Positions 23,077 through 32,800 of a stretch of DNA of 64,000 bases are shown here, one piece after another. The notes below the pieces were generated by a model, which saw nothing but the letters and a program-made list of their open reading frames with translations, was not told where the DNA came from and made no database searches. The position numbers and the translations under genes were made by a program. Where the stretch lies: assembly GCF_003955715.1 (NCBI RefSeq), contig NZ_CP034463.1, positions 1,922,001 through 1,986,000 on the forward strand. Reading direction: 5' to 3'. This DNA is from Streptomyces aquilus. GTDB taxonomy: Bacteria > Actinomycetota > Actinomycetes > Streptomycetales > Streptomycetaceae. The first letter of the stretch is position 1; each line of letters begins with the position of its first letter.

Positions 23077-24947
23077 CCAGAGCGCTGCGCCTGGCCACCG
23101 CGGACCACGGCGACCGGATGGACCTGCTCGGCACCGCGGGCGACCGCCCGCTGCGGGAGGCGCTGGCCTCCTGCGAGGTGTGGCTGCTCGACCCGCTGGA
23201 CGAGGAGTTGCTGGACCGGCCCTGGTCGGACTTCGCCCCCGACGTCTGGCTGCGGTCCGAACTCGCCCCGGGCACCTCGCTGTTCGCGCCCCCGGGGATC
23301 ATGGCCGCCAGCCCGGCCCCGACGTCACTGAGCAAGCCCCCCGCCGCCCTCGCCACCGGCACGGAGGCGGCGGAACCCGAGCAGGCCGACCACCCCGACC
23401 GCATCACCGACGCCCAGGCCGTCCGGCTCGCCTACTACCCGCACATCGAACGCGTCGCCTCCCTGCTGCGCAGCCGTCTGCCGGTGCTCGTCATCAGCGA
23501 GAAGCTGATCGTGACCCATCTGTGGGAGGAGATGGTCACGTTGGCCGAGTGCCGCGGCATCCGGCTCGACGACGACTCGCGGGAGGACGAGAGCGGCCGC
23601 GGGCCCGGTGACCCGGTCGGGGACATGAACGGCGCGTCGATGAGCACCCGTCAGCGTCGCCTCGCCCGACTCCGCGCCCAGCTGGAGGAGTTGAAGGAGG
23701 GTGACGTCATCGTGCTCACCCATCTCGACCTGCTGGTCGGCAGCGCCGACATCGGCCGGCACGCCGAGGCACGCGAACTGGTCGAGCTGCTCTACGCCTT
23801 CCCCGACCAGCTGGTCCTCGCCTTCGCCGACCCGACGCTGCCGCTGCCGGACGTCCTGGCCGAGCGGTTCAGCGCCCGGGTCACCCTCAGCGGTCTGCCA
23901 CCGAAGGTGAAGACGCCGGAGACCGAGGAGGCCCTCCTCGGGGCGGCCCTGGTGACCCGGGAGGAGGCGGAGACCTTCGAGGGGTTCCAACCGCGCGAGT
24001 TCTACAAGCACGTCGCCGGCATGAACCCCGTACGCCTGCGGCAGGCGATGCGGTACGCGCACGAGAAGCACCGGACGCAGCCGAAGCGGGCCACCCAACA
24101 GGACCTGCGCGAGACGCTGTTGACGTTCAAGGCGCAGCAGTCCTCGCACTTCGAGGTCCCCAACGTCACGCTCGACGACATCGGCGGCTACGACGAGGTC
24201 AAGGACGAGATCCGGCAGACCCTCGCCATCATCAGCGGCGCGCAGAGCCTGCCCGACGACATGGAGGAGGTGCGCTCCGAACTCGTCCCGCGCGGCATCA
24301 TCTTCTACGGCCCGCCCGGCACCGGTAAGACGCTCTTCGCCAAGGCCATCGCCAACGGCATGAACGCCACCATCCAGGTGGTGTCCGGGCCCGAGGTCAC
24401 CGACATGTACGTCGGTGAGAGCGAGCGCAAGGTGCGGGAGATCTTCGCCTCCGCGCGGCGCAGCGCGCCCTCCGTCATCGTCTTCGACGAGATCGACGCG
24501 ATCACGATGGAGCGCAGCAACCGTCCCGACGGCGGCAGCCGGGCCGGCAACAGCGTGGTCGCGCAGATCCTGACCGAGATGGACGGCTTCCGGCCCGAGG
24601 TCCCGATGCTGGTGATCGGCACGACCAACCGCATCGACATCATCGACAAGGCGCTGCTGCGGCCGAGCCGGTTCCGGTCCATCGCCATCTCGCTGCCCGA
24701 CGTCACCGCCCGCCGGGCCATCCTGCGCCATCACGCGGGCCGCTATCACATCTCCCTGGACGACGAGGTGCTGGAGCTGATCGCCGAGGCGACGGCGGGC
24801 CGCAACGGCGACGAGCTGCGCTCGCTGATGCGGGACGCGTTCGTCGGCCGCCACATGCACGGCATCGAACCGGACGCCCGCCGGCTGGGCTGGCTCGTGG
24901 GACGGCTCCAGCAGGGCCGCCTGGAAATGATCTCGGAGCGCCGATGA
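23073..24947 (+). CDS. FtsH-like AAA+ ATPase without protease domain
   Basis: A 624-residue protein. The N-terminal ~350 residues form an unusual domain with an atypical ATPase-like core (PVLVISEKLIVTHLWEEM, GDVIVLTHLDLLV). The C-terminal AAA+ domain is of FtsH/Cdc48 type: Walker A G413-PPGTGKT420, Walker B F471-DEID475, a GTTNRIDIID sensor-1 region and a PSRFRS arginine-finger region. The HExxH zinc-protease domain of FtsH is missing and no membrane helix is visible, so this is likely a soluble remodelling ATPase. ATG 23073 overlaps the upstream stop (ATGA) and its stop overlaps the MoxR gene. The FtsH-like plus MoxR pair fits the FtsH-vWA-MoxR ternary systems. Confidence 0.88.
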   Translation: MTRALRLATADHGDRMDLLGTAGDRPLREALASCEVWLLDPLDEELLDRPWSDFAPDVWLRSELAPGTSLFAPPGIMAASPAPTSLSKPPAALATGTEAAEPEQADHPDRITDAQAVRLAYYPHIERVASLLRSRLPVLVISEKLIVTHLWEEMVTLAECRGIRLDDDSREDESGRGPGDPVGDMNGASMSTRQRRLARLRAQLEELKEGDVIVLTHLDLLVGSADIGRHAEARELVELLYAFPDQLVLAFADPTLPLPDVLAERFSARVTLSGLPPKVKTPETEEALLGAALVTREEAETFEGFQPREFYKHVAGMNPVRLRQAMRYAHEKHRTQPKRATQQDLRETLLTFKAQQSSHFEVPNVTLDDIGGYDEVKDEIRQTLAIISGAQSLPDDMEEVRSELVPRGIIFYGPPGTGKTLFAKAIANGMNATIQVVSGPEVTDMYVGESERKVREIFASARRSAPSVIVFDEIDAITMERSNRPDGGSRAGNSVVAQILTEMDGFRPEVPMLVIGTTNRIDIIDKALLRPSRFRSIAISLPDVTARRAILRHHAGRYHISLDDEVLELIAEATAGRNGDELRSLMRDAFVGRHMHGIEPDARRLGWLVGRLQQGRLEMISERR

Positions 24948-26098
24948 GCACCGCTACGGCCACCTGGAGTGGCGACGACCTCAATGCCGTACGCCGGCTC
25001 AAGGCGCTCGGCCGCAGCATCGACCAGCACTTCGTGGGGCGGCGACTCGCCCTCGACCTGCTGGAGGTCGCAGTGCTGGCGCACGAGCACGTGCTGCTGC
25101 TCGGGCCGCCCGGCACCGGCAAGACGGACCTGGTCAGCCGGTTCGCGGCGGGGCTCGGCAGCCGTCCCTTCGTACGGCTGCTGACCCGGTTCACGGAACC
25201 GGCCGAGCTGTTCGGGCCGGTGGACGTGCCCGCGTTCCAGAGCGGCGACCAGTACCGGTTCCGCACCGACGGCATGCTCCCGAAGGCCCATGTCGCGTTC
25301 CTCGACGAGATCTTCCAGAGCGGCAGCCCGATCCTCAACACGCTGCTGACCGTGATGAACGAGCGCGTGTTCCACAACGGCCACGACGTGGAGGCGGTCC
25401 CGCTCATCACCCTCGTCGGCGCGGCCAACTCCCTTCCGCAGGACCCCTCGTTGCTCGCCTTCGCCGACCGGTTCCTGCTGCGGCTGACGATCCCCCCGGT
25501 GGCCGGCAACCGGCTGGACGAGCTCCTGGAGAAGGGGTACGCGCCCGGCCGCGCCACGTCCGCCGGGGACGAGCACGCGTGGATCGACGCGGCCACCCTG
25601 GACCGGCTGAACCGGCAGCTGGCGCACGCCGATCTGAGTGCGGTGACCGCGGAGTACGCGGAACTGGTGCGTGAACTCCTCGGCCAGGGCGTGACGTTGT
25701 CCGACCGTCGGATCATCCGCGGGCTCCGGCTGGTGGCCGCGGCGGCGCTGCGGGAGGAGCGGGTACGGGCCGAGGCCGCCGATCTGTGGCCGCTGGAGCA
25801 CTTCTGGTCCGACCCGGCGCATGCGCCGGTGGTACAGGAGGCGGTACGCCGCCGCACCGGCGGCTTCGCCGAGGACCCCGACGAACCCGCCCGCACCGCA
25901 CAACGCCTGGTCTCCGAGGCGCGGGTCCTCGGCCGCCAGGTCGGGGCCGGGTCGCCGCCCGCGTCCGTGGAGCGCGTCCTGCGTCAACTCAATGCGCTGA
26001 GGCTGGAGTTGAGGCGTGCTGTTCCGGGCAACAGAGAGGGCGAGAGGGAGCTCGCGAGTATCATCGACACCACTCTGGCCTTGCTGGACCAGGGCTGA
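24944..26098 (+). CDS. MoxR-family AAA+ ATPase
   Basis: A 384-residue MoxR/RavA-type ATPase. Walker A is G54-PPGTGKT61, Walker B is L120-DE122 within AFLDEIFQ, and the GAANSLP sensor region and FADRFLLRL are present. MoxR ATPases act as chaperones that activate or assemble partners carrying von Willebrand A domains. The operon ends with a protein whose C-terminus looks like a degenerate vWA, its likely partner. The ATG at 24944 overlaps the upstream stop (ATGA). A 56-bp gap follows, then the next gene. Confidence 0.92.
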   Translation: MSTATATWSGDDLNAVRRLKALGRSIDQHFVGRRLALDLLEVAVLAHEHVLLLGPPGTGKTDLVSRFAAGLGSRPFVRLLTRFTEPAELFGPVDVPAFQSGDQYRFRTDGMLPKAHVAFLDEIFQSGSPILNTLLTVMNERVFHNGHDVEAVPLITLVGAANSLPQDPSLLAFADRFLLRLTIPPVAGNRLDELLEKGYAPGRATSAGDEHAWIDAATLDRLNRQLAHADLSAVTAEYAELVRELLGQGVTLSDRRIIRGLRLVAAAALREERVRAEAADLWPLEHFWSDPAHAPVVQEAVRRRTGGFAEDPDEPARTAQRLVSEARVLGRQVGAGSPPASVERVLRQLNALRLELRRAVPGNREGERELASIIDTTLALLDQG

Positions 26099-26154
26099 CG
26101 CACACCTACGGGCGCCCCGCGCCCGGCTGCGGAATTCAGGGGGACACCAGCTCT

Positions 26155-26967
26155 ATGTGCAATCCGCGCCGAGTCCGAGTCGAGGCCACCAGAGAAGTCG
26201 TCGAGGCATGGGAACTAGCCCTGGAGCGCCGCGCCAGCGCCAGCGACTCCGTGGTCAGCGAGCTCGAGGTGCGCCATCCGTTCGGCGGCACGCTGGGGCT
26301 TGCCACCCGGCAGGTCTTCGAGGCCACGCTCACCACGGCCGACGGCTGGCGCGCCGAAGAGGGCGGCCATGTCCTGGAGTTGACGGACGGCCGGGTCCGC
26401 TACGACCCCGCCACGGGTGAACTGGTCGTGACCGCCCGCCTGGAGGACCAGGTCACCGTGGAGGGCCGCGCCGCCGAGACACTGCGCGGCTCGGTCCGCG
26501 AGCAGGCCACCGGCAGTGGTGAAGGGCGGTACTTCGCCGACGGGTTCGCCGGACGCACCCGTGAAGTGGCCGAGCGCGAGGCGCAGGTGGTCGCCGAGGC
26601 CGACGCCGTGCGCCGGGCGCGCGAGCTGGCGGGACGGCTGCGGGTGCAGGCGGACCGGGAGTCGACCACCGCGGCCGCCGCGGCCGAGGCCCGGCTCCAG
26701 CGGGCGGCCGACGACGACGCGCGGGCCCGGCTGGCCGAGGAGCGCGAGCGGGTCCGCGCCGACCTGGAGGCCCGCAACCGGGAGCGCATCACCCGGCTCG
26801 GCCAGGACGGACTGCGGGCCGTCAACGGCGTGCTGGCCACGGCCTATCAGCGGGCGCTGCTCGACTTCGCCCGGCAGCACGGCGCCACCGGCATCCGGCA
26901 GGAGGAGTCCGACGGCGGCATCGACATCGAGTTCGAGATCGACTTCGACGGGAAGATGGAGAACTGA
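26155..26967 (+). CDS. coiled-coil hypothetical protein, ternary-system partner
   Basis: A 270-residue protein. The N-terminal ~100 residues are beta-rich (HPFGGTLGLATRQVFEATLT, HVLELTDGRVRYDPATGELV). A long Ala/Arg/Glu-rich coiled coil follows (RTREVAEREAQVVAEADAVR onward), then a short C-terminal domain ending GGIDIEFEIDFDGKMEN. The ATG 26155 (MCNPRRVRVEATREV) fits the beta-domain start. The MCNPRRVRV-type opening and acidic tail are what I would expect of an X-domain protein of FtsH-type ternary systems, but this is recall, not a search. Likely cytosolic and oligomeric; function unknown. Confidence 0.72.
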   Translation: MCNPRRVRVEATREVVEAWELALERRASASDSVVSELEVRHPFGGTLGLATRQVFEATLTTADGWRAEEGGHVLELTDGRVRYDPATGELVVTARLEDQVTVEGRAAETLRGSVREQATGSGEGRYFADGFAGRTREVAEREAQVVAEADAVRRARELAGRLRVQADRESTTAAAAAEARLQRAADDDARARLAEERERVRADLEARNRERITRLGQDGLRAVNGVLATAYQRALLDFARQHGATGIRQEESDGGIDIEFEIDFDGKMEN

Positions 26968-26970
26968 CCG

Positions 26971-27252
26971 ATGCGGGTGCGGGTGCGGTTCCGGTTCAAC
27001 ACGGACACCGGAGAGGTCGAACTGTTCCAGGTGGACGACATCGGCGCCGGTGCCGGCCCCGAGCACGACGCCGAGCACGACCGGATCAGCGCCGAGCTGG
27101 GGCAGGTGCTGGCCCGCAGACCGGACGTCGAGGAGATCTCGCCGTTCGAGGAGCCACCGCTGTGGCGGCACGACCCGACACCGCAGACCCCGGCGCGCGT
27201 CCGGGACGAGGAGACCGAGGGTCCCGAGCCGGGTGAGCGGGAGACCACATGA
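26971..27252 (+). CDS. small acidic protein of the ternary system
   Basis: A 93-residue protein, MRVRVRFRFNTDTGEVELFQ at the start, then acidic and Pro-rich. The alternating basic strand (RVRVRFRF) followed by an acidic turn suggests a short beta-hairpin peptide. It starts 3 bp after the preceding stop and overlaps the next gene by 4 nt. Its size and place match a short peptide often found beside FtsH-type ternary ATPases. No catalytic features are seen. Confidence 0.7.
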   Translation: MRVRVRFRFNTDTGEVELFQVDDIGAGAGPEHDAEHDRISAELGQVLARRPDVEEISPFEEPPLWRHDPTPQTPARVRDEETEGPEPGERETT

Positions 27253-27938
27253 GCCGGCGCACCCGGCTGTTGCTCAAGGCCGCGCGCTGCTACTCCGAGG
27301 CCCAGGCGCACACCGAGGCCGCCCGCTGCTACGACCTCCTCGGCTGGCAGTGGTCGGCGGCCGACGCCTACCAGCGGGCCGGCGACCTGGAGCACGCCGC
27401 GCGCACCTACCGGCAGGCCGGCCACCCGGAACAGGCGGCCCGCTGCTACCGGCTCCTCGGGCGCCCCGAACTCGCCGCCCGCTGCTGGCAGGAGCGCGGC
27501 CGCAGGCCGGAGGCCGCCTGGGAGCTGCTCCTGGCCGGTGACATCACCCCGGCCCGCCGGCTCCTGGCCGCCACCGACACCGTCGGCAACGGGCCCCAGC
27601 AGCTCCGCCTCGAACTCGCCCGCGCCCTCGCCGACCGCCTCGGCGGCGGCCCGCCCGGCCCCCTGCTGGACCTCTTCCCGCGTGTGGAGGCCCGGCTGCC
27701 GGCGCTGGCCTCGCGCACCGAACGCCGACTGACGCTGGACTGGGGCGTCGAGGCCGCGGACCGGGTCGAGCGCTTCGACTGGGGGGCACGGCTGTTCCGT
27801 GCGGCCTACGACGCCCAGGGCGGCGGTGACGTACTGGACCGCTGGCGGGAGTGGGCCGGCGAACGGCTCGGCTCCACCGCCTGGCTGCCGTCCGGGCCGC
27901 CCGTCGAGGCGGACGGCGATCGGGCGGGGGGTCCCTGA
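27249..27938 (+). CDS. short helical-repeat (TPR-like) protein
   Basis: A 229-residue protein. The first ~110 residues are about five 20-residue helical units of the type AARCYDLLGWQWSAADAYQR, AGDLEHAARTYRQAGHPEQA, each with a conserved Ala-Ala-x-x-Tyr/Cys core, so a TPR/SEL1-like solenoid. The C-terminal half is a helical domain with no recognised motif. The same repeat type recurs at the end of the next protein. It is likely a scaffold. It is coupled to the previous gene (ATGA), and the next gene starts 3 bp after its stop. Confidence 0.78.
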   Translation: MSRRTRLLLKAARCYSEAQAHTEAARCYDLLGWQWSAADAYQRAGDLEHAARTYRQAGHPEQAARCYRLLGRPELAARCWQERGRRPEAAWELLLAGDITPARRLLAATDTVGNGPQQLRLELARALADRLGGGPPGPLLDLFPRVEARLPALASRTERRLTLDWGVEAADRVERFDWGARLFRAAYDAQGGGDVLDRWREWAGERLGSTAWLPSGPPVEADGDRAGGP

Positions 27939-27941
27939 CCC

Positions 27942-29684
27942 ATGGAACGCGGCGAAAGCCCCCTGCGACGTCTCCTGAACCGCATCGCGCCGGAGGCGGC
28001 CGGCCCCACCGGCACCCCGCCCACGCCGATCGTGGCGCGTCCGGCGCCGCGCGGAGCACCGCCGCCGACCCCGCAGACCCCACCGGCCCACCCTCCGCCG
28101 CGGCCGCCCCGCCAGGCGAGCGGCGCCCACGACCACGGCGTCCGCTTCAGCGTGCGCCCGGCCCGCCCACCGGAGGAGGACCCTCCGGCACCGGCGCCGC
28201 CCGTCTCGTACACCTCCTCCCCCACCGTCGACTGGCGCGTCGCCGCCCGATTCAGCTCCCCGCACCGGGTCCTCGGCGCACTGGAGGCGCTGCACCGGGC
28301 GGGGGCGGCGGAGTGGAGCTGCCACGCGGAGCCGGGCGGCGGAGCGGTCTGGCTGCTCAGCGGGATCGGCCCGACGGTCGGCGCCGAGCTGCTGACCCTG
28401 CACGGCGGCGCCCCGCACGCGATCCTCGGCCACGGTGCGCTCGCGGGCGAACGGGGAGGCGGGCCCGACCAGTTGAGCGAGGTGCTGTCCTGGCCCGGGC
28501 TCGACCTGGTGGACCTGGTCGCCCGCGTCCCCCTCACCTCCCCCGCCCGGGCCGGCCACCGCACCCTGCTGGTGCTGACGGCCGCACAGCTGCTGTCGTC
28601 CGTCGCCCGTCAGGCGCTGGCCTTCGGTGTCGAGGTGTCGACGCTCGTCGTCCGGGCGCGCCCCTGGGACAGTCCGGACAGCCCGCAACGCGAGTTGACG
28701 GCCTTCGCGTTGTCGGCGCCGGACGCCATTCCGCACGCCCTGGTCGTGGCCCTGTCGGCGCTGCCCCGGACGGCGGTGTGCCGTCCGGTGACCGGGTGCG
28801 AACGGCTGCTGCTGGACGTACGACTGTGTCCTCCCCTTGACGACGCGCTGCTGTACTCCCGGGTGCCGGACGGCGAGTTGTGGTTGGTCGGCGACCGCGA
28901 GGAGTGGCCTCCGCTGCGGCTGGAGCCACTGGGGGCGCCCTCGCCGGTGCCGACCGAGCTGGTCGGGGTGGCGGCCGAACCCCCGCCCGCCGCCTCCGCG
29001 TTGCCGGATGCCGCGCGCGTGCCGTCGACGCAGGTGCGGGTGGTGTCCGACGCCCACGCGGACACCGCGGTCGACGCGGTCCTGCTGCACGACGACGAAC
29101 TCCCCCTTCTGCGCCGGTACTTGCCGGGTCGGCCGCTCGGCGAGGCGGGGTTCCTGCTGCCGGGTCCCGGTCGCCATCTCCTCCTCGAACCGGTGGGCCT
29201 GGCCCGTGACCTCCCCTTCGGCGTACCTCTGCTCCGCATCGGCCCCGGCAGCCTGTTCCTGGAGTCCGGGCACAGCCTCACACCGCCGCTGCCACCCGCG
29301 GCCCGCGCCCATCTGTTCGGCCTCGACGGCAGCTCGGCGGTGGTCTGCTGGCACGGCGGCCGGCACCGCTTCCCGCTCGCGCCGATGGTGCCCCTGTGGA
29401 CCCTGTGGGCCCCACCGGACCCGGTCGAGGTCTCCAGCGGCCTGTCCAAGGCGGGCCGCGAACTCCTCGACGCCCTGGACGCGTTGGCCACGGCGAGCGG
29501 CACCCCGCATGGACCGCTCCCGACCGCCCACCACGACCCCGCCGAGGCCCTCGAACGCGCCACCCGGCTGCGCGCCACGGGTGACCACGAGGCCGCCGCC
29601 GAGGCCTACCGCTCCGCGGGCGACCATCTGGAAGCGGCCAGACTCTTCGAACAGGCGGCACTGGAGGGGACGGAGGAGAGGTGA
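27942..29684 (+). CDS. large hypothetical protein of the ternary system, with C-terminal TPR-like unit
   Basis: A 580-residue protein with a Pro-rich disordered N-terminal ~90 residues, then alpha/beta domains (WRVAARFSSPHRVLGALEAL, GHRTLLVLTAAQLLSSVARQ, ELPLLRRYLPGRPLGEAG). A C-terminal helical repeat pair (LRATGDHEAAAEAYRSAGDH) resembles the previous protein's repeats. No catalytic site is recognised. Such long multi-domain partners between MoxR and the propeller protein are usual in MoxR-vWA ternary systems and are given X-type domain names there. The ATG at 27942 is 3 bp after the preceding stop. Confidence 0.75.
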   Translation: MERGESPLRRLLNRIAPEAAGPTGTPPTPIVARPAPRGAPPPTPQTPPAHPPPRPPRQASGAHDHGVRFSVRPARPPEEDPPAPAPPVSYTSSPTVDWRVAARFSSPHRVLGALEALHRAGAAEWSCHAEPGGGAVWLLSGIGPTVGAELLTLHGGAPHAILGHGALAGERGGGPDQLSEVLSWPGLDLVDLVARVPLTSPARAGHRTLLVLTAAQLLSSVARQALAFGVEVSTLVVRARPWDSPDSPQRELTAFALSAPDAIPHALVVALSALPRTAVCRPVTGCERLLLDVRLCPPLDDALLYSRVPDGELWLVGDREEWPPLRLEPLGAPSPVPTELVGVAAEPPPAASALPDAARVPSTQVRVVSDAHADTAVDAVLLHDDELPLLRRYLPGRPLGEAGFLLPGPGRHLLLEPVGLARDLPFGVPLLRIGPGSLFLESGHSLTPPLPPAARAHLFGLDGSSAVVCWHGGRHRFPLAPMVPLWTLWAPPDPVEVSSGLSKAGRELLDALDALATASGTPHGPLPTAHHDPAEALERATRLRATGDHEAAAEAYRSAGDHLEAARLFEQAALEGTEER

Positions 29685-29836
29685 CAACGATCCTCGACGG
29701 CAGACAGCGCCTCACCGAGCCCCGCCCGGCCGACCGGACGGACACCCCCGGCCGGGACGACGGCACATCGGCGATGACAAGCACCCACAACGGAGCAGTG
29801 AGCGCCGCCGCACCGAACCCCCAGAGGCGTCCATGA
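29681..29836 (+). CDS. 51-residue small ORF coupled to both neighbours
   Basis: GTG 29681 overlaps the preceding stop (GTGA) and TGA 29834-29836 overlaps the ATG of the propeller gene (ATGA). The product begins VTTILDGRQRLTEPRPADRT and ends VSAAAPNPQRRP; it is polar and probably disordered. The exact fit to both neighbours mirrors the spacing used throughout this operon and argues for translation. Whether the peptide is functional or only maintains coupling is unknown. Confidence 0.45.
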   Translation: MTTILDGRQRLTEPRPADRTDTPGRDDGTSAMTSTHNGAVSAAAPNPQRRP

Positions 29837-32800
29837 CCACCCGCCCCGAGGCCGCGGCCCCTCCCGGCCCCCGGCGGCTGCTCTCGCTCAGCGGCAGTGA
29901 CCCGTGTACCGGTCTCTCCCGGGACGGCACCGCGTTCGTGCATCTCACCGAGCGGGCCCTGAGCTGTCGTGACGACACCGGGCGGGTGCTGTGGTCGGCG
30001 CCCGGGCAGGGGCTGCCGGCGGCCGTGGCCTGGGGGCCGGACGGCGGGGAGGTGTTCGTGCTGCGGGCCGGGCGGGTCGAGGTCTACGACGGGGACAGCG
30101 GGGCGCCGGCCGACGACGGGTTCCCGGTGCCGGCCGGCGCGGACACGCTCACGGTGTCGCCCGACGGACTGTGGGTGGCCTGCGCCGGCGACGGGGTGCT
30201 CGTCCACCACCGGGGCACCCTCGCGTCGTCCCCGCTGCCCACGGTGGACCCGGTGGTCGCCCTGGCCTGGGATCCGCAGGGCCGCCAGCTGTGCCTGGCC
30301 ACCGCCACCGCGCTCCAGCTGTGGAGCGTCTCCCCGGTCCGGATGGACTTCGCCCCCTGCACCGGCCGCACCGGCATCACCGCCCTCGCCTGGTCACCGG
30401 ACCGCGACGCGCTCGCCTTCGCCGACGCGGCCGGCCTGCACCTGGTGGACCGTGCCACCGGCCGGACGCTCGCCGAGGCGCCGGTCGACCGTGCCGTCGT
30501 CGGTCTGGGGTTCAGCCGGACCGGGCGGTTCCTCGTGGTCGCCACCGACCAGGAGGTCCTGCTCGTCCTCGACCGTGCGCTGGAGCGGGTCGCGCAGTTG
30601 CCCGCGCGGGTCAGGTCGCCGCGGGACCTGAGCGTGTCGGCGACCGGACGGGTGTTGTTCACCGGCGGCGCGGGCCCGGAACTGTGGGAGCTGCCGGACA
30701 CGGCGCCGTACCGCGCCGAACGCCGGGTCGGTGTGCTGCTGCGCGGCTGGGCGGCGGCGATGTGCCGCTCGGTGGGCCGGGCGCTGCCGGCGCTACGGGA
30801 CCGGGCGCCCCGGATCACCGGCCGGACGCTGCTGTACGACGCGGGCGACGGCCTGTGGGCCCCGGCGATCGCCCCGTCGCGGGACGGCCGTTGGGTCCTG
30901 GAGAGCTCGACGGGCGCGATCGCCCTGCTGAGGGCACCCGGTCCGGACGACGGACGCCGCGACGTCGCCGTGGCCACGGGGCCGGGCGGCGCCCATGACC
31001 TCGAACTCTCCCCCGGCTCACCCCAGTTGCTGGCCTGTGCCTCGCGCGAGGGCCGGTCGGGGCTGACCGTCGTCGACCTGGCCGCCGGCGAGATCCGGGC
31101 CGTGCTGGAGGGCGGTCAGGGTCCCGTGTGGTGCCCGGCACCGGCCGAGGGGGCGGCGACGCTGGTCGTGCCCGAGCCGGGACCCGCGCCCACCCATCTG
31201 TTCGTGCACGTCCTGGACGCCCGCGGCACCCCGGCACAGCAGCGCGGGAGTCTGCATCTGCCGCAGGGCACGGGCCGGCCCACCTGGTCGCCGGACGGAA
31301 CGCTGCTCGCGGCGGGAACCCAGGGTGCCGTCATTCTGTGGCACATGCCGCGCAGGGAGCGGGCCCGGCAACTGCCCCTGCCCTCCGGCGCGTTCGCCGC
31401 CCGCGTCGCCTGGTCGCCGGACGGCAGCCGGCTGGCCGCGACGCCGCCCGCCGGGCAGGGACCGTTGGTGGTGTGGTCGACGCTGACCTGGCGGGTACTA
31501 CGGGAGTTCGGCGCGCCGGGCGGGCGCGGCTGGGCACCGGCGCTGGCCTGGTCACCGGACGGCTCGCTGCTCGCCGCGCCGGGCCCCGGTGCCGGCACCA
31601 CGGTGGTCGAGGTGTGGGACGTGAGCCGGGGCACGGTGGCGATGACCTTGGACGACGGCCCGGAGCGAGGCCCGGTGTGGTCGGTGCGCTGGTCCGCCGA
31701 CGGACGTCGGCTGGCCGTGACGTACAGCGGCGGCCGCACCCTCATATGGGAGGTGCGGACCTCGTCGGAGGCGACGGAGCCCGGCCCACCGCTGCCCGAA
31801 TCCGCCGCGTACCTGGCCGAGTTGGGGGCCATGGCCGCCGCGGTCGACGCGGCCGTCCCGCTGGACGCGCTCGCGGACATCTCACGGCTCCTGCGCCCGG
31901 CGCCACCGCCAGGCCGGCGGCTCGTCCACCAGAGCCCGGCCGCCCGCGCCCTGCGGGACCTGGGCTGGCCGCGCTCCGCGCATCCGGCGCTCAGCGCGCT
32001 GGTGGCGTCGCGGCTGCCGGGGGACGCGCGGTACGTGCCACCGCCGGGCGTGTCCCTCCAGGAACTGCGCACCACCCTTGAGTGGGGCCTGCGGGGCAGC
32101 GGCGAACAGCCGGAGCGGCCCTCGGTCACGGCCGCCGAACTGGCCGCCGCCCTGGACCGGGTCGAACACGAACTCCTGCCGCTGCTCGCCCTGTTGGGGC
32201 CGGACGCGGTCCGCGAGGACCCGGCGCTGCCGCTGCGCCTGGCGGACGGGCCGTGGGCGTCGGCCGCGGAGGCCGCCGCCCGGCTCCCCGACCTGCCCTC
32301 CCGGCTGCCCGTGCTCCTCGGTGACGACCTCCCCGGCCCCGCCACGGCCGGTGCCCCGGCGCAGTGGGCCCGGCACGGCCCGCCGGACCGGCTGGTGCCC
32401 AGCCAAATGGCGTTGCCCGCGCCTCTGTTGAACGCGCTGTGGGCGCAGGACGCGCTGCTGTACCGCACCCGGCGCGGGCGGCTGCCGTGGACCGAGCGGG
32501 ACGCGGTGCTCGTCCTCGACACGGGGGCCGCGGCCCAGGGGCAGGTGGGGAGTTGTCTGCGGCTGTGCGCGCATCTGCTGGCGGCGGCGCTGCTGGCGGC
32601 CGACCGCGCGGTGGCGCTGGTGCGCCTCGACGGCCGCGAGGCGGCCGCCCGGCTGACGTCGGCATCGGATCTGCGGCGGCTGTGGACGCCGGTGCCGCCG
32701 GAGCCCGCGGACCCGGTGCGCGCGGCGGCCCTGGCCCGTGCGGCGGCGCGCGCGCTGGCCGCCGTCGACTCGGGCGAGGCCCGCACTCTGCTGCTGACCC

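Noticed and set aside
23073..24947. FtsH protease
   Set aside because: No HExxH and no membrane helix; only the AAA domain is FtsH-like.
28837..29832. Upstream extension of the propeller gene
   Set aside because: The region is covered by the preceding protein in another frame; ATG 29833 fits a 4-nt overlap.
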